Positions 1-7,235 of a stretch of 22,660 nt of DNA are shown piece after piece; within the stretch, counting starts at the first letter, position 1, and every line of letters starts with the position of its first letter. The DNA is from Deltaproteobacteria bacterium (GTDB taxonomy: Bacteria; SAR324; NAC60-12). Made by a program: the position numbers and the translations under genes. A model generated the notes under the pieces. That model was given only the letters and a program-made list of their open reading frames with translations. It did no database searches and was not told the origin of the DNA. Location of the stretch: positions 1 through 22,660 of the forward strand of contig PAZT01000041.1 of NCBI GenBank assembly GCA_002716165.1, written 5' to 3'.

Positions 1-725
1 TAAAGATGCAGTTGATCATATCCTTTAAGTTCAGAAACAATTTTGTTTGGCTTATTTACAAACATCAATTTGCTTATGTTAAGACCCTGTTTTCTTAATA
101 CCTCAGTTGAGGCTTTCACCCCACAGACTTTGGCAAAACGTAGCAATGTTTTTATTGTTGATGGTCCTGGAATGCCAATGTTTATAGGGTTTTGGATACC
201 ATTTTTTCTGATGCTTTTTATCCAGTTATTAGTTTTTTCTGTATCTAAGGTCCATTGTGTTACAATCCTAGTTGGGATTTTGCGTTTTTCAGTCCATTTT
301 AATTTCTCCAAAAGATTATGATCTGAGTCAGGATCGTCTGGATTACCTTCTGGATGTCCTGCAAAGTCAAATGAATTTATACCGTATTCTTCAAACATTT
401 CTGTTTTCAACACATCCATTACCGAAGAAAAATCTCCAACAGGTTTAGAAAAACCACCACCAATCAGCAATATCCTTTCAATTCCAGAATTTTTAAGCCC
501 GGATAGGCAGCTGCGAAGTTCTTTTATTCCAATTAAACTTCTGGCAGATATGTGCGGCACCGCCTTTTTTCCAGATTCTTGAATTTTTTGAGCTGCCAAA
601 ATGGTGTCATTGAAGCTTGTTCCGGGAATCATTGTAATGTAAACCTCTTGTATCAAGTCAGGGATGAAGCTTAGATCAGATACATTTTGAGGAAGAATCT
701 CCATTGACCATTTAACTTTTTTCAT
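1..725 (-). CDS. Methylenetetrahydrofolate reductase-like protein (3' end outside window)
   Basis: The frame is open from an ATG at 725 to the window edge, giving 241 residues without a stop. The protein resembles the MetF/MTHFR flavoprotein family, which interconverts methylene-THF and methyl-THF. Visible family-like stretches are PHISARS near residue 57, a glycine-rich LLIGGGFSKP near 86, FDFAGHPEGNPDD near 120, and a TQWTLD...NIGIPGP segment toward the end. MetF is usually about 290 residues, so perhaps 50 are missing. It lies 51 bases downstream of the broken DddP-like gene and could have shared its transcript. A methyl-THF enzyme beside DMSP and Rieske-type genes suggests catabolism of methylated compounds (inference). 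Unlike its two neighbours, this frame has no lesion in the visible part. The family call is from remembered motifs; the substrate direction is not resolved. Confidence 0.75.
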   Translation of the reverse strand, partial: MKKVKWSMEILPQNVSDLSFIPDLIQEVYITMIPGTSFNDTILAAQKIQESGKKAVPHISARSLIGIKELRSCLSGLKNSGIERILLIGGGFSKPVGDFSSVMDVLKTEMFEEYGINSFDFAGHPEGNPDDPDSDHNLLEKLKWTEKRKIPTRIVTQWTLDTEKTNNWIKSIRKNGIQNPINIGIPGPSTIKTLLRFAKVCGVKASTEVLRKQGLNISKLMFVNKPNKIVSELKGYDQLHL

Positions 726-1301
726 AATATTTTTTCTTTGCTAAAATTTAGTTATTTAAAAAAATCTTAAAATTGGTTAAAGCATATCCAATTCATAAGG
801 ATAAGTGGATAGAAGTTCCAAACCATTCTCAGTAATTATAACTTGTTCTTCTAGTTTAACGCCTTCTCGGCCTCCTTCAGTTCCTATGAAGGACTCCACG
901 CAAAGTGTCATACCAGGTTCAATTAATCCATCGTATCCATAAGATTTAAATTGATCCCAGTGTTTTATATTAGGATATTCATCAGCCAATCCGACTCCAT
1001 GAATTAGAGTTTTATACCGATGAGAAACAAATTCTTCAGGTATTTTCCAACATTTTTTGGAAACTTCTCTGAAACTCATACCAGCTGATAAAACTGAGAT
1101 ATTATGCTGAATTTGTTCATATGCTTTTGAGTATAGACGGCGTTGCTTATCGTTAGGCTTTCCCCCACAGACCCATGAGCGTGATATATCTGAGCAGTAT
1201 CCATAAGGTCCTATTAAGTCAGTATCAAAACTAACTAAATCATTCTTTTTAATTTTTCTCATAGAGCATTCTCGAAACCAAGGATTAGTGCGAGGTCCTG
1301 A

Positions 1302-1304
1302 TCA
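1302..1304 (-). other. Premature TGA in the DddP-like gene
   Basis: The frame reads ETRLL, TGA, then SGPRTNPWF without any shift. Family members, as I recall them, have a serine here (RLLSSGPRTNPW), so a TCA to TGA change is the simplest origin. TGA also ends intact genes in this window (fliM at 5778-5780 and the racemase-like gene at 15433-15435), so it is not a sense codon here. Confidence 0.8.
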
Positions 1305-1910
1305 CAGTAGTCGAGTTTCAATCCATTCTCCTCCTAGTCTAATATTTGTCTCATGTATTTTAGCCCATAAGGCATTTTCTGTGATCCCAGGTTCGAGCTT
1401 CTCATGCATAGAATGAACACTTGCTTGGCAGACATCCATTGAGGCCTTCATGAGCACGAGCTCTTCTTTTGACTTTATAGCTCGTGCTGTTTCTGTAATC
1501 GATTCACCTTCAACAAGCTTAAGCCCTTTACCACGATGCGCTTCACATCCTAATTGAGAAAGATTATCGATAGCTATTCTTTTACTACCACCACCATGAT
1601 TTTTTATTAAATCAGCAATTTGTGCGGCAAAAACATTAACAAATTCATTTGTTCTGTTTCCTGATCCAAAAAAATTGAATGTTGGAATTGTTCTATATTC
1701 ATCAACTGTTGGAATTCCTTCAGCAAGATATGGGTGATTAGCATAATCAAATAGGACTACGGGTCCTTCTAGTAAGATAAAAACACAGCGGGTTTCATAA
1801 TGAGAACACCAAACCTGCATATTTGTAGCATCCACCGCATATCGAGTGTTGATTTGGTTAAAGAGTAGTAGCCCAGCAATATCATTTTCATCCATTTTTT
1901 TGCGAAGTCG

Positions 1911-1913
1911 CTA
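1911..1913 (-). other. Premature TAG in the DddP-like gene
   Basis: The frame reads VRKYRL, TAG, RLRKKMDENDIAG. The segment after the stop still resembles the start of the creatinase-like domain and the segment before it resembles the usual short N-terminal extension, so the stop interrupts the gene rather than preceding its start. A restart at ATG 1895 is possible but would still meet the later TGA. Confidence 0.7.
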
Positions 1914-2009
1914 CAAACGGTACTTTCTAACTTTGTTTAAGTCAACAGGCGCTTTGGAGAATTCCATTGCTCCATGCTGTCTAGCTTCTATATTGTGATT
2001 AACTTTCAT

Positions 2010-2314
2010 AATCGAATTTTATATTATGATGTTAAATTTTTATGAATTTAAATAAAAGCAATCAGCACTATATTTTTAAGCTAATATCATCCTTACAATA
2101 TACCTATTATTTCAAAGTATATTAATTATTTTGTTTCAAGAGATTTAGTTGTATTTTGTAACATTGTTGAAAAAAAGATTTTTTCCTATAGTAATAACAT
2201 ACTTAACTTAATAAGTATTTTTAAAAATAAATCCAAATAAAATTCGTTCAATTAGTTTAATTTACTAATAATTATATAAAAAATGCCAATCATAAATAAT
2301 TTGAAATAACAAAA
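2010..2314. other. AT-rich intergenic stretch between two pseudogenes
   Basis: No open frame, RNA gene or clear promoter was recognised. It holds an A/T hairpin at 2169-2185 (seven A, GA, six T, bounded by G and C). It also holds the 13-mer TTAACTTAATAAG at 2203-2215, which recurs at 3672-3684 upstream of the Rieske pseudogene. Neither has a demonstrable function in such AT-rich DNA. Confidence 0.5.
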
Positions 2315-3567
2315 TTATTTCTCATGATCTCCTGGATGTACACGGTGAATATTGCACATTTTGTCAGCTATCCAGTTTTGATACCTGTGTAGTGGCTCTT
2401 CGAATTTAAAACACATTCTTCCACCTGTAAATGCGATGTTACTCAAGCCTTCTTGCACTCGTTCAACAATTACTAAATCTTGAGTGTTGATAATTTCCCA
2501 AAATTTAATCAATTTTAAAAACATAGAAGATTGCATTCCGTTTTCTTGAGTTAAAGGAGGTGTAAGTAGGAAATTTCTTTCCCTTGTTTTGTTTGCACGT
2601 ATTGGATCGGTGATCATACAAAAAGCATGGTTTTGTAATATCGTGATTGTTACATTAGGGAAAATACAAATGTGATATGCCGTCTCCAAATGCTTTTTTT
2701 CAATCCCCTTTGTGGCAGGAAGGTTCAGCCAAACTGAATCAACATCTCTTGAAACAGGAGTTGTAAGCATACCAGAATACATTCCCTTACCTTGACAACG
2801 GTGATGGTCATTCATTCTTGAAACGTGTGTAAGTTTGGGATGAACAACTGGAAGATGATAATACTCCATAAAATTTTCCTCAATTAATTTATAATTCGAA
2901 GCTACATCATAATTCTTTTCCTTATAAATCTGCCATTTTTCTATATAATGTGATTTAAATATTTGAGGTAAATCTCCAAGCCATTCCTCAAATCCAGTAT
3001 TTACCTTGTATTCTGAAACTCGATCATTACTTTCAATGCTTAAATTTACAAAAAATAAAAATCACCAACTACTCACCGAAACCGGTAAAAGACCGTAATC
3101 CTTTTTATCAAATTTATTTAAGTAAATTTTTTTTTCTTAGAAACATATTTTTCTTTTTGAAACATTGGAGTGCCAAGACATTTACCATCTAGACCATATA
3201 CCCATGCATGATAAGGACAGCGGATACTTTTGATGTTACAACTTTCTTTTAGAAGTTTAGAACCGCGATTCCTACAAACATTATAAAACGCTCTCAGTTT
3301 GTCTTCATTACTTCTTATTACAATAATTGAACGGCCGGCAACTTCTGTGACCAGAATGTCTCCTTTTTTGCTGACTTGTTGCAAGCAGCCAACTGCAACC
3401 CAACTTTTTGCAAAAATTTTTTCTTTCTCAATAGCAAAGAAATCATCTGATGTATATGCGTCGGGAATAAGAGTTGAAGCTTGGTCAACAGGTAAACGAA
3501 TTTTATGATAAGTTTCTGGTTGAGTAAACGACTCTGTAGGAAGTCTTTGTGTATTGAAATTAGTCAA
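2315..3567 (-). pseudogene. Rieske non-haem iron oxygenase alpha subunit, multiply damaged
   Basis: Two pieces of one ring-hydroxylating oxygenase alpha subunit. Residues 1-149, from a TTG at 3567, hold the Rieske domain; the rest, after a frameshift, is the catalytic domain down to 2315. The Rieske pattern C-x-H-x16-C-x2-H is present as C98, N100, C117, H120, so one cluster ligand is Asn. The frame is lost around the A9 run at 3127-3135 (one more A would rejoin YLNKFDKKDYG) and a TGA at 3062-3064 follows SSW where family members have Gly-Gly. The catalytic part keeps the two iron His residues in ENFMEYYHLPVVHP and a likely Asp in the FWEIINTQD segment. Such enzymes oxidise aromatics or quaternary amines such as betaine and carnitine; the substrate cannot be told. 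Total span of about 417 codons fits the family. Three independent lesions argue for a dead gene. Confidence 0.85.
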
Positions 3568-3909
3568 GATATTTTCTGCAAACAGTTATTTTTCTAGAAT
3601 ATTGATTTTAATTTAAATTATAAAAAAGATTTTACTTAAACTATATGAATAACAAAAGAAATATGTTCTTATTAACTTAATAAGATTGGCTTATGCATTT
3701 AAAAAAAAGAGTAAGGTAAAAATCAAATTATCAAACTATGGCATGATTTGCTTTACTAGCTCGAAAATAGTTATTTTTAATCTGTCGCTTTGCAAGAAGA
3801 TCTAATTAGGATTCGCAATAAATAAAGGAAAAAAATTAATTTGATGGGTCAATAAATCTGGAAAGTTAATAAATGATTTTTTTCTGATTTAAAAATTATT
3901 TTTAGTATA
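3568..3909. other. AT-rich intergenic region without a recognised gene
   Basis: This lies between the Rieske pseudogene start and the 3' end of the lipoprotein gene. Any Rieske promoter should be here on the minus strand, but no convincing -35/-10 pair was seen. It contains the second copy of TTAACTTAATAAG (3672-3684). Nothing else was recognised. Confidence 0.45.
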
Positions 3910-4218
3910 TTATTCTGCCCTAATAGAACATACAATAGTTACAGTTCGGGGAGAAAAAATACCTAAAGATAAAATTGTAAATGTACTTTGCAAGATAGTA
4001 CTGTAAATTCTTAATTCATAAACACGACCCTGAGGACAAACATCATAAACCTCATAATTTTTTTCTCCTATCAGCCCCCAAAACCAGAAATTTTCCTCAT
4101 TTTTAATTACTGTTTTTGAAGGAAATTCTGAAGGATAATGTAACTGGATTTTACATCCAGAAATTACAAATATAAATGTTAATAAGATAATATAAATACG
4201 GATTTGTGTGAAAATCAT
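3910..4218 (-). CDS. Bor/Iss-like outer-membrane lipoprotein
   Basis: 102 residues from ATG 4218. A hydrophobic signal peptide (residues 6-19) ends in the lipobox VISGC with the lipidated Cys at 22, so the mature protein should be membrane-anchored. The remainder resembles the Bor family (phage lambda Bor, E. coli Iss): an FWFWGLIGEKN segment, a Cys near residue 61, then FTILSLGIFSPRTVTIVCS, like the FLGFITLGIYTP...VYCS end of Bor. Length also matches (about 97-105). Lambda Bor is linked to serum resistance, but chromosomal homologues in free-living bacteria have no established role. There is no clear Shine-Dalgarno sequence. It stands alone, 43 bases downstream of the Nudix gene on the same strand, and could be cotranscribed with it. 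Confidence 0.7.
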   Translation of the reverse strand: MIFTQIRIYIILLTFIFVISGCKIQLHYPSEFPSKTVIKNEENFWFWGLIGEKNYEVYDVCPQGRVYELRIYSTILQSTFTILSLGIFSPRTVTIVCSIRAE

Positions 4219-4261
4219 TTCAATGATATTTAAGTCTGATTATTCAGGATTAATTAATATA

Positions 4262-4735
4262 CTATTCCTTCGTACCTGAAAATGAATAGTCTAATAAAGA
4301 TTTTCCAGAATAAATAAATTTAGCTGAGAAACATCCTGAATTAAATATTTTAGGAGTAAAGATTCGGTCACCCTCCCATGTATCAAGTTCGGTCAGAGAG
4401 CTTTTTGGAATCCATTCCAGCTTACCCTCTGGACAGTTTTCAGATATGGTTCCGGAAAAATGTTTTGAGTAAAATACAAAAACATGCCACTCATCACCAA
4501 ACGGAGATTCTCCATCATCGGGGAAAGAGATAACACCCCGAAGTTCATGGTCCTTAATTTGCAGACCAGTTTCTTCCAGCATCTCCCTAACAGCGGTTTC
4601 AAAAGGAGCTTCGTTTGGCTCAACTTTTCCGCCTGGAGCTAACCATAGTCCCTGATGCTCATCGTTCTTTCTACGGTGAATCATCAGGATTTGTTCTTCA
4701 CTATTTTCAAGATATACAAGAACTCCTAATTTCAC
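4262..4735 (-). CDS. Nudix hydrolase (MutT-like)
   Basis: 157 residues from a GTG at 4735; an in-frame TAA lies just upstream, so no longer start exists. The complete Nudix box G-x5-E-x7-REUxEExGU runs from G36 to L58 (GGKVEPNE ... REMLEETGL), supplying the metal-binding glutamates. The flanking LWLAPGGK and LEWIPKSSL segments resemble MutT/8-oxo-dGTP diphosphatase-type proteins, so hydrolysis of an oxidised or non-canonical nucleoside diphosphate derivative is likely, but the substrate is not determined. No Shine-Dalgarno sequence is obvious. It is divergent from fliM with only 19 bases between the two start codons, so each promoter would have to lie inside the other gene or be very compressed. 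Confidence 0.88.
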   Translation of the reverse strand: MKLGVLVYLENSEEQILMIHRRKNDEHQGLWLAPGGKVEPNEAPFETAVREMLEETGLQIKDHELRGVISFPDDGESPFGDEWHVFVFYSKHFSGTISENCPEGKLEWIPKSSLTELDTWEGDRIFTPKIFNSGCFSAKFIYSGKSLLDYSFSGTKE

Positions 4736-4754
4736 TTTTTAATTTAATATTATA

Positions 4755-5780
4755 ATGTCCCAATCGAAAAATGAATTGAATACTATCTTGAAACGAATCT
4801 CGGATGAGCAGGATAAAAAACTGAACATGTTTGAAAAAGACGAAGTTCGTATACTGCCATTCGAACTTGGACATCAAGCGCCTGTTATTCGAGGACGGAT
4901 GCCGGGATTGGAAGCTGTTTATGACCGTTTCGCTCGCAACTTCGGGCAAACATTTTCTCATCACGTAAGGCGTCATGTTACTATCTCGAGAAGAGCAACC
5001 GAGTTAGTCAGTTTCCGCGATTACCTTGAAGCAATTTCAGCACCGGCTTCAATGACTATATTTGGAATGAATCCCCTTCAAGGTCACTCCTTATTTGTAT
5101 TTGAGCATCATCTAGTACACATCCTGATCGACTTATTATTTGGAGGTAATGGATGGTTTGAAAATCCACCTCCAAAACGAGAATTTACCGGAATTGAAAT
5201 TAGAATGCTTACTAAAGTTGTATATGGAGCACTTGATGATCTGGGAAAAGCTTGGAAAAGTCTGACTCCATTGGAACCATTTTTTGAGAGAATTGAAATT
5301 AATCCAAAATTTACTGTCATTGTCCCACCAGAGGAAGTTGTAGCAAGCACTACATTTGATGTTGAGATAAATCGTGTACCATATACGATGAGCTTCTGTG
5401 TACCTTATGCAATGCTTGATCCGGTTAGGTCTCGGATCGAAGCTGGAAAATCAAGTTATGATGATGAGGTAAATTCCATCAATGTAAGTCGTCTTGAGGA
5501 AAATCTGCGCAACTCAAAAGTAGGAGTCAGGGTCGCTTTAGGTGAAGCCCGTATGACCCTAAGACATTTCTTGAGTTTGCAATCAGGTGACCGTATACTA
5601 CTCGATCAGAATCAAGATAAACCGTTAAAAGTCTTAGTTCAGGAAAAGCTTAAATTTCTTGCTACTCAAGGTGCTTACAAGGGGAAGAATGCCGTTCAGA
5701 TAACTAATCTGATTAATCCTCCTCAGAGATTTAGTGATTTACTTGATCAAGCACCTGAGGAAACTGTTCAGGATTCCTGA
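4755..5780 (+). CDS. fliM: Flagellar motor switch protein FliM
   Basis: 341 residues, normal for FliM. FliM joins the C-ring, binds phospho-CheY and sets rotation direction. The middle domain is recognisable from GLEAVYDRFARNFGQTF (about 50-66), SMTIFGMNPLQGHSLFVFE and the LLFGG segment; the C-terminal SpoA-type domain covers about 255-320 (VGVRVALGEARMTLRHFLSLQSGDRILLDQ). The usual N-terminal CheY-binding motif (LSQxEIDALL) is only loosely matched by MSQSKNELNTIL. The ATG at 4755 is the first possible start, with an in-frame TAA at 4740-4742, and no Shine-Dalgarno is visible. No other flagellar gene is nearby, so this is an isolated copy. It ends 8 bases from the convergent HU-like gene. Confidence 0.93.
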   Translation: MSQSKNELNTILKRISDEQDKKLNMFEKDEVRILPFELGHQAPVIRGRMPGLEAVYDRFARNFGQTFSHHVRRHVTISRRATELVSFRDYLEAISAPASMTIFGMNPLQGHSLFVFEHHLVHILIDLLFGGNGWFENPPPKREFTGIEIRMLTKVVYGALDDLGKAWKSLTPLEPFFERIEINPKFTVIVPPEEVVASTTFDVEINRVPYTMSFCVPYAMLDPVRSRIEAGKSSYDDEVNSINVSRLEENLRNSKVGVRVALGEARMTLRHFLSLQSGDRILLDQNQDKPLKVLVQEKLKFLATQGAYKGKNAVQITNLINPPQRFSDLLDQAPEETVQDS

Positions 5781-5788
5781 ACATATCT

Positions 5789-6064
5789 TTACTTGTTAAC
5801 ACGACTTCTTAAATCCTTACCTGTTCGGAAGACAGGTAACAGTTTTTGATTAACATCAACTGTTTCTCCAGTTTTAGGATTCCTTCCTGTGTAGCCTTTA
5901 TACTTTTTAAGAATAAAAGAACCAAACCCACGGATCTCAACTTTATCATTTACTTTGAGGGCATATTTTATGCGGTCAAAAAATATGCGTACTGTCTTGT
6001 CTGTTAGTTTAGGGCTATACCCTGTACGTTCAGCTAACTCTTCTATTAATTCTGACTTGTTCAT
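5789..6064 (-). CDS. HU/IHF-family DNA-bending protein
   Basis: 91 residues, the standard size for HU or an IHF subunit. Family marks are the helical N-terminus (MNKSELIEELAERTGYS), the EIRGFGSF turn at about 43-50, and the arm motif GRNPKTGE with the intercalating Pro at 63. It should act as a dimer that bends DNA in the nucleoid. HU and the two IHF subunits cannot be separated confidently; the basic arm segment KKYKGYTG is unusual compared with the common R-x-AR-x-GRNP. It starts at ATG 6064 and stands alone, convergent with fliM. No terminator is visible in the 8-base gap. Confidence 0.92.
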   Translation of the reverse strand: MNKSELIEELAERTGYSPKLTDKTVRIFFDRIKYALKVNDKVEIRGFGSFILKKYKGYTGRNPKTGETVDVNQKLLPVFRTGKDLRSRVNK

Positions 6065-6209
6065 GTTTCAATTTATATGAAATTAAAGTTTGGAATAATT
6101 TTTAAATAAAAAGCATGTTTTAAAGCACACCATTTATACTAGGAAATCAAACAGGGTTATGTATATTTATTTTAAAAGGAAAAAATTACAAGTGATTCAT
6201 GAAATTTTT

Positions 6210-6362
6210 TTAAATTTCTTTAATTTGTAGTTCCAGCCTGTAGTGATCAAAAAGTGTTGATTTTGATAGCATTCCCAGAAACTTGTGACCTTCTACAACT
6301 GGTAAAGACCAGGCCTTCGAGGTTTCAAACTTATTTAAGGCTGAATTTATTGGTTCATTCAT
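6210..6362 (-). pseudogene. Orphan C-terminal CBS fragment of a ClC-type chloride channel
   Basis: A frame from ATG 6362 to TAA 6210 gives 50 residues: INSALNKFETSKAW, LPVVEGHKFLG, MLSKSTLFDHYRLEL. This matches the last part of the second CBS domain of ClC chloride channels, which ends in an LPVV-x-FLG-x-SKS-x-YR pattern. The transmembrane channel and the first CBS domain are absent. The ATG overlaps the end of the truncated HTH-EIIA gene in another frame, so this is a remnant stuck to a foreign 5' part rather than a gene. A one-base slip in the T9 tract just upstream (6374-6382 on plus) would fuse the two frames. A small functional CBS protein is possible but unlikely. Confidence 0.6.
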
Positions 6363-6849
6363 ATGGTGACTGTAAAAAAAAAGTGCCAACTACTGAATGG
6401 TTAATTTGCTCTCCTAGAGGAGTTTTTGGATGAGGTATGGCAAAACCTTTGCCAATTCCAGTTGAAGAAATATTTTCTCTTTGTAGCAATTGTTCTGTTA
6501 AACCAACTTTAATAGTTTTAGGAAGATCCATTCTTGAAGAAATTTCTTGGAATAATATTTCTATTGATGCAGAGGGGACATTATGAAACACATTCCCCAT
6601 TTTAAGAGCTTCTATTAGTTGAAACTTTGAGGGTTTAATTACTTTTTTACCAGATTTCTTTGCAAGTAAATTTTGATGAATATGGATATGTTTTGATTCG
6701 GCCCATGAAAAAAGAGTGGACTGTTTAAAGTAATATTTACGGCTTCGGACGACACATGGGATATCACCTTGTTTTATCCAGCGATAAATGGTTGCTTCCG
6801 GAACATGCAGTAATTGAACTAGATCAGAAACAAGCGACCATTTAGCCAT
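6355..6849 (-). pseudogene. Truncated HTH plus PTS EIIA (PtsN/fructose type) protein
   Basis: 164 residues from ATG 6849 (a TTG two codons upstream is possible). Residues 1-50 are an excisionase/MerR-like winged helix (SDLVQLLHVPEATIYRWIKQGDIP), which suggests DNA binding. Residues 76-164 match the first half of a PTS EIIA type-2 domain, with the phosphorylatable His140 in GKGFAIPHPKTPLG. The domain stops at FFLQSPYE; the expected second half (the PVHxLFxLLSP...HLxxLS region, another 60 or so residues) is missing. The bases that follow encode a ClC CBS tail in another frame. A deletion joining two genes explains both. A phosphate-sensing regulator is the inferred ancestral role; half an EIIA fold is unlikely to be stable. 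Confidence 0.7.
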
Positions 6850-7118
6850 AACCAAGTTAAAATTTCTAAAATATTATATTTTAAACCCTATTTATCTTAA
6901 CAACATTTTTCAAAATTGTGAATAATTACTAACTGAAATAATTAATATTTGATAAAAAAATAGTTACTCCGTAACTCTTTATTGGCATTATTAAATGCTT
7001 TAATTGTCAACATCTGTAAAGTGCTGAAAAACAAATTGCCAAAAAAAATTAAATGCATTAATATTTATAATATTCCTTAAATTCAAGCAAAATTATTTGC
7101 ATTAAAAAGTCTTCGCAT

Positions 7119-7209
7119 GGCTGGGGATGCGCAATCAAAAATTTCGAACCGTGTCAGATCCTAACGGAAGCAGCACTAAGATTTCAGAGATGTGCCGCAT
7201 TCCTCAGCC
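7119..7209 (+). ncRNA. ffs: Small signal recognition particle RNA (4.5S type)
   Basis: The conserved SRP RNA core GTCAGATCCTAACGGAAGCA lies at 7153-7172, with TAAC as a URRC-type tetraloop closed by CC/GG and followed by the GCAGCAC side. The ends GGCTGGGGATGCG (7119-7131) and CGCATTCCTCAGCC (7196-7209) pair with one bulge, giving the long stem of a 4.5S RNA of about 91 bases. It binds Ffh to target nascent membrane proteins. Exact ends are set by the terminal pairing only. It precedes dnaX by 26 bases, as SRP RNA does in many bacteria, and no terminator separates them. Confidence 0.92.
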
Positions 7210-7221
7210 TCTCTTCTTAAA

Positions 7222-7226
7222 AAAGG
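7222..7226 (+). promoter_or_regulatory. Ribosome binding site for dnaX
   Basis: An AAGGA core sits about 9 bases ahead of the ATG at 7236, which fixes the dnaX start. Confidence 0.55.
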
Positions 7227-7235
7227 ATCCCTATA

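Larger units (their letters stand above)
777..2009 (-). pseudogene. DddP-like M24 metallopeptidase-fold enzyme, two in-frame stops
   Basis: One continuous frame from ATG at 2009 to the stop at 777 (410 codons before the final stop) is interrupted by TAG at 1911-1913 (codon 33) and TGA at 1302-1304 (codon 236), with no frameshift. Restored, it reads as an M24 creatinase/aminopeptidase-fold protein of the DddP type. DddP cleaves DMSP to DMS and acrylate. An N-terminal creatinase-like domain (NQINTRYAVDATNMQVW) precedes the catalytic domain. The metal ligands appear present: D262 and D264 in FDTDLIG, D274 in CSDIS, H337 in LIHGVG, E372 and E387. Their spacing (2, 10, 63, 35, 15) is close to the DddP ligand set as I recall it. 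The part after TGA could restart at ATG 1262, but would lack the N-terminal domain and is unlikely to be functional. DddP rather than another M24 paralogue is likely but not proven. Confidence 0.8.

Noticed and set aside
43..321. 92-codon plus-strand frame at the left edge
   Set aside because: Antisense to the MTHFR-like gene, with no recognisable protein.
1302..1304. TGA in the DddP-like gene as a selenocysteine codon or reassigned sense codon
   Set aside because: The position is serine in relatives as I recall them, no SECIS-like hairpin was seen after it, TGA ends intact genes here, and the same gene has a TAG as well.
5781..5788. Bidirectional terminator between fliM and the HU-like gene
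   Set aside because: The 8-base gap and flanking codons show no hairpin with a T tract.
6850..7118. Promoter for the SRP RNA, with TATAAT at 7066-7071 and TTGCCA at 7036-7041
   Set aside because: The spacing of 24 bases is too long and the position is about 50 bases upstream of the RNA, so it was not called.
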